Below, one piece after another: positions 7,067 to 13,583 of a stretch of DNA of 22,691 nucleotides. The DNA is taken from NCBI GenBank assembly GCA_964484475.1, contig CAZAFU010000036.1, forward strand, positions 1 through 22,691, in the 5' to 3' direction. The notes under the pieces were generated by a model that had not been told where the DNA came from, did not search any database, and saw only the letters and a program-made list of their open reading frames with translations. The translations under genes were made by a program, and so were the position numbers. Each line of letters starts with the position of its first letter. Within the stretch, counting starts at the first letter, position 1. The stretch is from Parvularcula sp964484475 (lineage in GTDB: Bacteria; Pseudomonadota; Alphaproteobacteria; Caulobacterales; Parvularculaceae).

Positions 7067-7237
7067 ATGGCGCGATGCCCGATCTGCTCAAAGCCGACGG
7101 ACCGTGACTACGAACCGTTCTGCTCGAAGCGTTGCGCCGATGTGGACCTCAACCGTTGGCTCAGTGACCGCTATGCCGTCCCGGGTCAGGCCGACGAGAG
7201 CGAAGGCGGCGAAACTGACGGCTACGACCCGAACTGA
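7067..7237 (+). CDS. yacG: DNA gyrase inhibitor YacG (zinc-binding)
   Basis: This 56-residue protein has the YacG zinc finger: Cys4-Pro-Ile-Cys7 and Cys19-Ser-Lys-Arg-Cys23, followed by 'ADVDLNRWLSDRYAVPG'. In E. coli YacG binds GyrB and inhibits gyrase. The C-terminal tail is acidic and flexible. The ATG at 7067 is preceded by GGGAGGT at 7051-7057, a strong ribosome site, five bases after the RNase stop. It closes the infA–maf–RNase–yacG run, and a hairpin 94 bases downstream ends the unit. Confidence 0.95.
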   Translation: MARCPICSKPTDRDYEPFCSKRCADVDLNRWLSDRYAVPGQADESEGGETDGYDPN

Positions 7238-7245
7238 CGCCACAC

Positions 7246-7267
7246 CAATTTGCGACAATCCAAATTG
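7246..7267. repeat. AT-rich inverted repeat CAATTTG-N8-CAAATTG
   Basis: Two perfect seven-base arms (7246-7252 and 7261-7267) flank eight bases, starting nine bases after the yacG stop in otherwise GC-rich sequence. It could be an mRNA 3' hairpin or a protein-binding site; nothing decides between these. The rest of the 7238-7382 gap holds only the terminator listed next. Confidence 0.45.
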
Positions 7268-7330
7268 TGCGGCTCGGCGAACAAGGCAGAGGGGACAATG
7301 TCCGCGATCGCCCGAGACCGGAAGCCTGAA

Positions 7331-7365
7331 AGAAGCACCCGGTCGACCCGGGCGCTTCTGGTTTT
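7331..7365. terminator. Bidirectional terminator between yacG and gatB
   Basis: AGAAGCACCCGG (7331-7342) pairs with CCGGGCGCTTCT (7348-7359) around a five-base TCGAC loop. On the plus strand there is one A-C mismatch and a TTTT at 7362-7365. On the minus strand the mismatch becomes a wobble pair, so the 12-base-pair stem is complete, followed by TTTC. It lies in the gap between the convergent genes and can serve both. Confidence 0.75.
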
Positions 7366-7382
7366 CGGATCGGGCGCGCTCT

Positions 7383-8849
7383 TCAGTCTTCGAGCCCGAG
7401 TTTCTGTTTCAGGATGGCATTGACGGCCTGGGGATTTGCCTTGCCGCCGGTTTCCTTCATGACCTGGCCGACGAACCAGCCGAGAGCCTTGGGCTTTTCC
7501 TTCACCTTGGCCACCTGGTCCGGATTGGCCGCGATCACCTTGTCCGCCGCTGCTTCGAGGGCTCCGGTGTCGGTGACCTGCTTGAGGCCGCGGTCCTCGA
7601 CGATGGCCTTGGGGTGACCGCCTTCTTCGAGCATGATTTCGAAGACCTGCTTGGCGATCTTGCCGCTGATGGTCCTGTCCTCGATCAGGTCGATCAGCTC
7701 ACCGAGCTGCGCGGCCGTCACCGGGCTTTCGCCGATGGTCTTGCCCTCGCGGTTGAGAACGCCGAACAGCTCCGTGGTCACCCAGTTGGCAGCCAGCTTG
7801 CCGTCGCGGCCCCTGGCGACTTCCTCGAAATAGTCGGCCTTGTCCCTGTCGGTGACGAGAACCGAAGCATCGTAGGGTGACAGTCCGTACTCGCTGGCGA
7901 AGCGGTGCTTCTTCGCGTCGGGAAGTTCGGGCAGGCTGGCACGGATTCCGTCCACGAACTCCTGCGTGAAGGTCAGTGGCAGGAGGTCGGGATCGGGGAA
8001 GTAGCGATAGTCATGCGCGTCTTCCTTGCTGCGCATGGTCCGGGTCTCGCCGGTCTTCACATTGAAAAGACGGGTTTCCTGATCGATCCGGCCGCCGCTT
8101 TCGAGGACCTGGATCTGCCGGCGTGCTTCGTACTCGACGCATTGCTTCACGAAGCGGATGGAGTTGATGTTCTTCGTTTCGGTCCGGGTGCCGAGGGGGT
8201 CGCCGGGTTTGCGGACGGAAACGTTCACGTCGGCCCGCATCGAGCCCTGATCCATGTTCCCGTCGCAAGTGCCGAGGTAACGGACGATCGTGCGCAGTTT
8301 GGAGAAATAGGCGGCCGCCTCTTCCGCCGAGCGCATGTCGGGCCTGGAGACGATCTCCATGAGCGCGACGCCCGACCTGTTGAGGTCGACGTAGCTTTCC
8401 TTCGGAGCAAGATCGTGGATCGATTTACCGGCGTCCTGCTCGAGATGAAGGCGCTCGATGCCCACGGTGATCGTGCGCTCGGCATCGAGCTCGACCTCGA
8501 TTTCCCCCTCTCCCACGATCGGGTCCTTGTACTGGGAGATCTGGTATCCCTGCGGAAGGTCGGGGTAGAAATAGTTCTTCCTGTCGAAGCGCGACCAGAG
8601 ATTGATCTTCGCATTGAGGCCGAGGCCGGTCCTGATTGCCTGCTCCACGCAGAAGCGGTTGATCACGGGCAGCATCCCGGGCATCGCCGCGTCCACGAGG
8701 CTGACATTCTCGTTCGGTCCCGCCCCGTATTCAGCGGAAGCGCCCGAGAAGAGCTTCGATTTGGAAGCGACCTGCGCGTGGACTTCAAGGCCGATGACGA
8801 CTTCCCAGTCGCCGGTCTCGCCGCGGAGGAGGTTGCGGTGTTCAGTCAT
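7383..8849 (-). CDS. gatB: Asp-tRNA(Asn)/Glu-tRNA(Gln) amidotransferase subunit B
   Basis: GatB is the kinase and tRNA-binding subunit of the GatCAB complex, which converts Glu-tRNA(Gln) and Asp-tRNA(Asn) to the amide forms. The 488-residue length is normal. The N-terminal 'WEVVIGLEVHAQVASKSKLFSG' and the 'SLVDAAMPGMLPVIN', 'FDRKNYFYPDLPQGYQISQY' and 'LNRSGVALMEIVSRPDM' signatures are present, and the C-terminal YqeY-like tail domain is complete. I chose ATG 8849 over a codon at 8867 because GGAGGGG lies just upstream of it and the gene then starts three bases after the gatA stop without overlap. It is the last gene of a minus-strand operon. Confidence 0.97.
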   Translation of the reverse strand: MTEHRNLLRGETGDWEVVIGLEVHAQVASKSKLFSGASAEYGAGPNENVSLVDAAMPGMLPVINRFCVEQAIRTGLGLNAKINLWSRFDRKNYFYPDLPQGYQISQYKDPIVGEGEIEVELDAERTITVGIERLHLEQDAGKSIHDLAPKESYVDLNRSGVALMEIVSRPDMRSAEEAAAYFSKLRTIVRYLGTCDGNMDQGSMRADVNVSVRKPGDPLGTRTETKNINSIRFVKQCVEYEARRQIQVLESGGRIDQETRLFNVKTGETRTMRSKEDAHDYRYFPDPDLLPLTFTQEFVDGIRASLPELPDAKKHRFASEYGLSPYDASVLVTDRDKADYFEEVARGRDGKLAANWVTTELFGVLNREGKTIGESPVTAAQLGELIDLIEDRTISGKIAKQVFEIMLEEGGHPKAIVEDRGLKQVTDTGALEAAADKVIAANPDQVAKVKEKPKALGWFVGQVMKETGGKANPQAVNAILKQKLGLED

Positions 8850-8851
8850 GG

Positions 8852-10333
8852 TCAGCCCCTCCACCATTCATCAGGCCGCGAATTGAAGCCGATCGCTTCT
8901 TCAAGAGCCGCCGCGCCGCGGAACATCGTCTCTTCGCCGAAGGCCGGCGCGAGCAGCTGGAGGCCAAGCGGCAGGCCCTGCGCGTCGAGGCCGCCGGGCA
9001 CCGAAACTCCCGGTATACCGGCAAGGTTCGCGGTCACGGTGAACACGTCATTGAGATACATCGAGATCGGATCATCGGACTTCTCACCCAGGCCGAACGC
9101 AGCGGACGGCGAGGACGGGGTCAGGAGAAGGTCGACCTCGTTGAAGACCGCGGAAATCTCGTCGGCAATCTTCTTCCGCACGCGTTGTGCACGGAGGTAG
9201 TAGGCGTCGTAGTAGCCTGCGGAGAGGACATAGGTCCCGATCATCAGGCGGCGTTTGACCTCCTGACCGAAGCCTGCGCCCCTCGTCTCTTCGTACATCG
9301 CGTTGATGTCGTCGTCATGGACCCGGCGACCGTAGCGCACGCCGTCATAGCGGGCGAGATTGGAGGACGCCTCCGCCGGCGCGACGATGTAATAGACGGG
9401 AAGGGCATATTTGGTCAGTGACAGCGAGACGTCGACAATCTCCGCCCCCTGCTCTTTCAGGAGGTCCGCGCCCTTCTGCCAGAGGGTTTCGATCTCGGAC
9501 GGCATGCCTTCCATCCGGTACTCCTTCGGAATACCGATCCTGAGGCCCTTGACGCCCCCTTCCATCGCCTTTTCGTAGTCCGGGACCGGACGGTCGATGG
9601 AGGTCGAGTCCTTCGGATCATGACCCGCCATCGACTTCAGCAGGATCGCAGCGTCGCGCACGTCGCGAGCGATGGGGCCCGCCTGATCGAGGGAGCTGGC
9701 GAAGGCGACGATCCCGAAACGGGAACAGCGGCCATAGGTGGGCTTGACCCCGACCGTACCGGTGAGCGCCGCGGGCTGACGGATCGAGCCGCCGGTATCG
9801 GTGGCGGTGGCTCCGGCGCAAAGACGGGCGGAGACCGCAGCAGCCGAGCCGCCCGAGCTTCCCCCCGGGGTCAGCCTGGTGTCGTCGCCGCTGCGCCGCC
9901 ACGGATTGATGACCGGGCCGAAGGCCGAGGTCTCGTTCGAAGAGCCCATGGCGAACTCGTCGAGGTTCAGCTTGCCGAGGGTGACCGCGCCATCGTCCAG
10001 GAGGTTCCGGGAGACGGTCGATTCATAGCCGGGCGTAAAGCCTTCGAGGATGCGGCTTGCGGCGTTGGTCTCGATATCCTTCGTGCAGAAAAGGTCCTTG
10101 ATGCCGAGGGGAATGCCCTCGAGCGGCCGGCCCTCCCCCTTGGCGATCCGCTCGTCGGAGGCCTTGGCCTGCTGCCTTGCGAGGTCGGGGGTCATGCGGA
10201 CATAGGCGTTCAGCGCCTCGCCTTCCCCTGCCCGCGCCAGATACGCATCGGTCAGCTCGGCGGCGGAAAATTCCTTCGCCTTCAGGCCATCGCGCAGTTG
10301 GGCGATCGTTTTCGTGGTGAGCTCGGTCATCAT
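8852..10333 (-). CDS. gatA: Asp-tRNA(Asn)/Glu-tRNA(Gln) amidotransferase subunit A
   Basis: GatA is the glutaminase subunit of GatCAB, an amidase-signature enzyme. The Ser-cisSer-Lys triad is visible as Lys79 (PLGIKDLF), Ser159 (TPGGSSGGSAAAV) and Ser183 (DTGGSIRQPAA), with the correct spacing of 24 residues between the two serines. The 493-residue length is normal. Two adjacent ATGs (10333 and 10330) overlap the gatC stop as ATGATGA; either could be used, and the difference is one residue. It lies between gatC and gatB, so the three subunits are made from one message in order C, A, B. Confidence 0.98.
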   Translation of the reverse strand: MMTELTTKTIAQLRDGLKAKEFSAAELTDAYLARAGEGEALNAYVRMTPDLARQQAKASDERIAKGEGRPLEGIPLGIKDLFCTKDIETNAASRILEGFTPGYESTVSRNLLDDGAVTLGKLNLDEFAMGSSNETSAFGPVINPWRRSGDDTRLTPGGSSGGSAAAVSARLCAGATATDTGGSIRQPAALTGTVGVKPTYGRCSRFGIVAFASSLDQAGPIARDVRDAAILLKSMAGHDPKDSTSIDRPVPDYEKAMEGGVKGLRIGIPKEYRMEGMPSEIETLWQKGADLLKEQGAEIVDVSLSLTKYALPVYYIVAPAEASSNLARYDGVRYGRRVHDDDINAMYEETRGAGFGQEVKRRLMIGTYVLSAGYYDAYYLRAQRVRKKIADEISAVFNEVDLLLTPSSPSAAFGLGEKSDDPISMYLNDVFTVTANLAGIPGVSVPGGLDAQGLPLGLQLLAPAFGEETMFRGAAALEEAIGFNSRPDEWWRG

Positions 10334-10629
10334 TCCACCACCTTGGGCACGACGAAGAAATTGTCCTCCGTCTTCGGCGCGTTTCTGACGATCTCGTCCG
10401 GCTTGCCGCCCCCGGTTTCATCCGAGGTGAGAACATCGTCGCGCATGGGCAACTCGACATCGACGGAGGAGGTCATCGCCTCGACCCCTTCGATGTCCAC
10501 TTCCTGCAGCTGCTCGATCCAGTGGAGGATGGAGTTCAGCTCTTTCGCCAGCGGCGCGACCTCATCCTCGCGGATGCGGATGCGGGCCAGCTTGGCGACT
10601 TTTCTGACTGTCGATTCGTCTAGGCTCAT
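10330..10629 (-). CDS. gatC: Asp-tRNA(Asn)/Glu-tRNA(Gln) amidotransferase subunit C
   Basis: GatC is the small clamp subunit that ties GatA to GatB. This 99-residue protein has the family pattern: 'ESTVRKVAKLARIRIREDEVAPLAKELNSILHWIEQLQEVD' at the N-terminus, then 'VEAMTSSVDVELPMRDDVL' and the C-terminal 'NAPKTEDNFFVVPKVVE'. It begins 24 bases after the stop of the metallopeptidase gene and its stop overlaps the gatA start. No terminator is visible between the peptidase gene and gatC, so cotranscription is likely. Confidence 0.97.
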   Translation of the reverse strand: MSLDESTVRKVAKLARIRIREDEVAPLAKELNSILHWIEQLQEVDIEGVEAMTSSVDVELPMRDDVLTSDETGGGKPDEIVRNAPKTEDNFFVVPKVVE

Positions 10630-10653
10630 AGCGGGCGGAGCTACCGCAGGTGC

Positions 10654-11406
10654 TCACAGCCGTCCAGCGCGAAGGCGCTCATAGACCCTTTGCGGTTTGG
10701 CGAGCCGCAGGTCCCCGGTCAGGAAGACCCGGGCCGAGAGGGCAAAGTCGCGGCCCGCCGTCTCTTCGAGGGTCAGGATGAAGCCCTCGAAGCTCCGCTC
10801 GCCCCCTGCCATGGCGAGGTAGAGCTCGGCCACGGAGAGCCCGGCCTTCTCTGCGGCCGTGAGGACCAGGACACTGCCGCAGCCATAGACTGCCGAGCGC
10901 TCGTTCGAGGTGATAAGCGTTCCCATCCGCATTGCCTCGGCGCAGCTTCCCTTCTGCTGCCGGTAGAGCCCCTCGGCATCGGCCCGGCAGGAAACGCCGC
11001 AGCTTCGCAGGGCTTCGATGGCGAGAGCTTCCGCGAACCCTTCGTGCAGGAGGCGGGGCTCGCTGGGGAAGCCGATCGAATGCTGCCAGATATGCGCGAG
11101 TTCGTGGGCGAGAAGCCGGGTGAGCTGGCGTTGGGCGGCATCGCTGTTCTCCGCCCAGCTCCCCTGCAACAGGATGCCGATGCGCCCGGGCTCGGCCGCC
11201 GCGTCGATGACCCGGACGCCGACCGGGGCACCCTTCGGATCGAAGGCCACACCGATTGCCGGGACCCGCGCGAGCCCCAGGATGCCTGCGATGAGCGGCG
11301 CATCTTCGTCGATCCGGGCGCCGACCCATGCCGGCACATCTTCCGCCTTTGCATCGCCGGCGAAGGCGAGCAGAAGGGCGGCCATGAAAGACATGCTGGC
11401 CGTCAT
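10654..11406 (-). CDS. Exported HExxH zinc metallopeptidase-like protein
   Basis: From the chosen ATG at 11406 this is a 250-residue protein. The N-terminus (SMSFMAALLLAFAGDAKAED) is a hydrophobic segment ending in an Ala-Lys-Ala-type signal-peptidase site near residue 21. The zinc motif is His101-Glu102-x-x-His105 (LLAHELAHIWQHS), with a third-ligand candidate Glu122 in LLHEGFAEA, as in gluzincin peptidases. Cysteines in 'SCGVSC', 'GSCAEA' and 'YGCGS' suggest disulfides outside the cytoplasm. The substrate is unknown. The start is uncertain: ATGs at 11457, 11406, 11394 and 11385 are in frame and none has a good ribosome site; only the one at 11457 gives a basic n-region, but it overlaps ruvX by 74 bases. 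It leads the gatCAB operon. Confidence 0.75.
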   Translation of the reverse strand: MTASMSFMAALLLAFAGDAKAEDVPAWVGARIDEDAPLIAGILGLARVPAIGVAFDPKGAPVGVRVIDAAAEPGRIGILLQGSWAENSDAAQRQLTRLLAHELAHIWQHSIGFPSEPRLLHEGFAEALAIEALRSCGVSCRADAEGLYRQQKGSCAEAMRMGTLITSNERSAVYGCGSVLVLTAAEKAGLSVAELYLAMAGGERSFEGFILTLEETAGRDFALSARVFLTGDLRLAKPQRVYERLRAGRL

Positions 11407-11854
11407 TGCCGAAACGAAGGGGCCTCTTCTCGGCCTCGATCTGGGCGTCAAAACCATAGGTGTCGCACTGTCTGACCCTGACCGGAGCTTGGCGACCCCC
11501 GTCACCACGATCAAGCGCTCGAAGTTCACTCAAGACGCGCAAAACCTTCTCGATTTCGCAAGGGAGCGCCGGGTCGTCGGCTTCATTCTCGGGCTGCCGC
11601 GCAACATGGACGGGACGGATGGGCCGAAGGTCCAGTCGGTGAAGACCTTCGCGAAGAATATCGGCCGCATGACGGACCTGCCGATCGGCTTCTGGGACGA
11701 GCGGCTTTCCACCGCCGCCGCCGAGCGTGAACTCCTCGCCCTTGACGTCTCGCGGAAAAAGCGGGCAGCGGTGATCGACGCCCATGCGGCGGGATTTATT
11801 CTACAAGGGGCGCTCGACCGCCTCAGACAGATGGGGGACCGGGGGCAAGCATGA
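11384..11854 (+). CDS. ruvX: Holliday junction resolvase-like RuvX/YqgF
   Basis: YqgF/RuvX proteins have an RNase-H-like nuclease fold and act in 16S rRNA 5'-end maturation; a Holliday junction role has also been proposed. The 156-residue protein has 'LLGLDLGVKTIGVALSD' with catalytic Asp19, the middle 'VVGFILGLPRNMDGTDGP' motif and the late 'DERLSTAAAERELL' and 'IDAHAAGFILQGALD' motifs. I prefer ATG 11384 because AAGGG at 11374-11378 is spaced five bases from it; ATG 11393 is the alternative. The gene starts head to head with the metallopeptidase gene, and its stop overlaps the pyrB start as ATGA. Confidence 0.93.
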   Translation: MKDMLAVIAETKGPLLGLDLGVKTIGVALSDPDRSLATPVTTIKRSKFTQDAQNLLDFARERRVVGFILGLPRNMDGTDGPKVQSVKTFAKNIGRMTDLPIGFWDERLSTAAAERELLALDVSRKKRAAVIDAHAAGFILQGALDRLRQMGDRGQA

Positions 11855-12789
11855 AGCACCTGACGGATATCGGCGCCCTGTCGGACGACGAGGTCCGGCG
11901 GCTTCTGAGCGAGGCGCTGCGCTATGACGAAGCGATCGCGAAAGGCGCCGACCTGGGGCGTCCCCTCGCCGACCGGCTCCAGTTCAATCTCTTCTACGAG
12001 GATTCCACCCGCACCAACCTCTCCTTCCTCGTCGCCGGCCGGCGGCTGGGGACCATGGCGATCAGCGTTCCGGTCGCTGCCTCCTCGATCAACAAGGGCG
12101 AAAGCCTGACCGACACGGTCCTCACCCTTGGCGCGCAGGGGGCGCAGTTCCTCGTGCTGCGGGCGAAGGGGGCCGGCACCATCGACGCGGCACGCAACGC
12201 GCTCAAGGATGCGGGCTACAAGGCCGGTATCATCAACGCCGGCGAAGGCGCCTTCGGTCACCCGACCCAGGCCCTCCTCGACGCCGCGACCCTCCTCAAG
12301 GAGTACGGGCGCAGGGCGGAGGACGGCCTCGACGGCATCTCGATCGCGATGATCGGCGACCTGGCGCACAGCAGGGTCGCGGCCTCCTGCACGAATCTCT
12401 TCGTCCGCCTCGGCGCGGACGTCCGGCTCTGCTCGCCCGAGGACCTGGGCCCCCTCTTTCCGACCGATGGGGTGAACATCGTCACCAATGACAGGAACGA
12501 AGCCCTCGCCGATGTCGATGTCGCCATGGCCCTGAGGATCCAGAAGGAGCGCTTCGGGCACGAGGTCGCCATCGATCCGGACCTCTACCGCGCGGATTTC
12601 GGCCTCTCGATGGAGGCCCTGAGCTTTGCCAAGCCTGCGGCGCTGGTGATGCATCCCGGGCCGATGAACCGCGGGATCGAGATCGACCACGACGTGGCGG
12701 ACGATCTTTCCCGTTCCCTCATCCTCAAGCAGGTGGCGATGGGCGTGCCGTTGCGGATGGCCGTCCTGCGCTACGTGGCGGGGCAATGA
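11851..12789 (+). CDS. pyrB: Aspartate carbamoyltransferase catalytic subunit
   Basis: PyrB joins carbamoyl phosphate and aspartate in the second step of pyrimidine synthesis. The 312-residue protein has the carbamoyl-phosphate loop Ser52-Thr-Arg-Thr55, the 'SINKGESLTDT' loop that supplies Ser and Lys to the neighbouring active site, Arg104, His137 and Gln140 (FGHPTQ), 'GDLAHSRVAAS', 'ALRIQKERF' and 'HPGPMNRGIEID'. Some positions usually conserved differ: STRT is followed by Asn56, Leu60 replaces the Glu of 'SFE', and Arg104 is followed by Ala instead of His. Key ligands remain, so it should be active. It overlaps ruvX upstream and plsY downstream by four bases each. The usual neighbour pyrC is absent. 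Confidence 0.95.
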   Translation: MKHLTDIGALSDDEVRRLLSEALRYDEAIAKGADLGRPLADRLQFNLFYEDSTRTNLSFLVAGRRLGTMAISVPVAASSINKGESLTDTVLTLGAQGAQFLVLRAKGAGTIDAARNALKDAGYKAGIINAGEGAFGHPTQALLDAATLLKEYGRRAEDGLDGISIAMIGDLAHSRVAASCTNLFVRLGADVRLCSPEDLGPLFPTDGVNIVTNDRNEALADVDVAMALRIQKERFGHEVAIDPDLYRADFGLSMEALSFAKPAALVMHPGPMNRGIEIDHDVADDLSRSLILKQVAMGVPLRMAVLRYVAGQ

Positions 12790-13496
12790 TGCTGCTGGCA
12801 CTCTGCACCGCGATCGGGGCCTATCTTCTGGGTTCGGTACCTTTCGGCCTCGTCCTCACGCGGATGGCGGGGCTCGGTGACATCCGCAAGATCGGTTCAG
12901 GCAATATCGGCGCGACGAATGTCCTGCGCACAGGGCGCAAGGATCTCGCCATCGCCACCCTTCTTTTGGACAGCGGCAAGGGTGCGATCGCCGTCGTCAT
13001 NNNNNNNNNNCGCGCCTCCGACACGTCCCTGTTCGGGGCCGGCCTCGCGGTCGGATCCGCCACGTTCTACGGAATCAACATCGTCATCGCGCGGCTGATC
13101 ACCGATGGCGATCCGCGTTTCGCCGCCCTCGCGGGCGCGGCCGCGTTCCTCGGCCACTGCTTCCCCCTGTTCCTGAGGTTCAAGGGCGGCAAAGGCGTCG
13201 CCACCTATTTCGGGACGATCCTCGCCTTCTGGCCGATCGGGCTTCTCATCGCCGCCGCGATCTGGCTGAGCACGGCGTTCCTCACCCGCTACAGCTCCCT
13301 CGCCGCACTGGTGACGGCCGTGGGCATGCCTTTCGCTTTCCTCGGGGCGGGGAAGCTCTACCTGTTTGTCGGCGTTCTGTTCATGAGCGGGCTCATCTTC
13401 ATCCGGCACAGGGCGAATATCGCCCGTCTGCGCCAGAGGACCGAGCCCAAGATCGGAAAGAAGGATTCAACCAAAAGCGCCCCTTCCGGGTCGTGA
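12786..13496 (+). CDS. plsY: Glycerol-3-phosphate acyltransferase PlsY (interrupted by an assembly gap)
   Basis: PlsY transfers an acyl group from acyl phosphate to glycerol 3-phosphate at the inner membrane, the first step of phospholipid synthesis. The motifs 'GSVPFGLVLTR', 'IGSGNIGATNVLRT', 'LLLDSGKGAIAVV', 'FLGHCFPLFLRFKGGKGVATYFG' and several hydrophobic segments are present. Ten Ns at 13001-13010 fall inside the gene. The 23 codons right of them (RASDTSLFGAGL... to GIN) do not fit PlsY, and the normal sequence resumes at 'VIARLITDGDPRFAALAG'. Removing 87 bases between two TCGTCAT repeats would give a 207-residue protein of normal length, so the region near the gap is suspect. The gene overlaps the pyrB stop. 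Confidence 0.9.
   Translation: MMLLALCTAIGAYLLGSVPFGLVLTRMAGLGDIRKIGSGNIGATNVLRTGRKDLAIATLLLDSGKGAIAVVXXXXRASDTSLFGAGLAVGSATFYGINIVIARLITDGDPRFAALAGAAAFLGHCFPLFLRFKGGKGVATYFGTILAFWPIGLLIAAAIWLSTAFLTRYSSLAALVTAVGMPFAFLGAGKLYLFVGVLFMSGLIFIRHRANIARLRQRTEPKIGKKDSTKSAPSGS
13001..13010. other. Assembly gap (10 Ns)
   Basis: Ten unspecified bases interrupt plsY. A round run of ten is usually a scaffolder placeholder, so the true number of bases is not known. Confidence 0.98.
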
Positions 13497-13583
13497 ACAG
13501 CAGCCTTCATCCTTGCGTCACAAACGATTCTGCCGTCATGTGCACCGCAACAAGCGACGCCGCTTTCTAGGAGATAGACATCC

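Noticed and set aside
7905..9200. Plus-strand open frame of 431 codons across gatB
   Set aside because: It is the shadow of gatB and gatA, whose motifs are complete on the other strand.
13011..13087. An inserted transporter fragment or mobile element inside plsY
   Set aside because: There are no terminal repeats or transposase remains, and the position beside a run of Ns makes an assembly artefact the simpler reading; it is reported as such.
13500..13583. Sigma-54 promoter or NtrC site for glnA
   Set aside because: I found no TGGCAC-N5-TTGC match and only a single TGCACC half-site, which is not enough to claim control.
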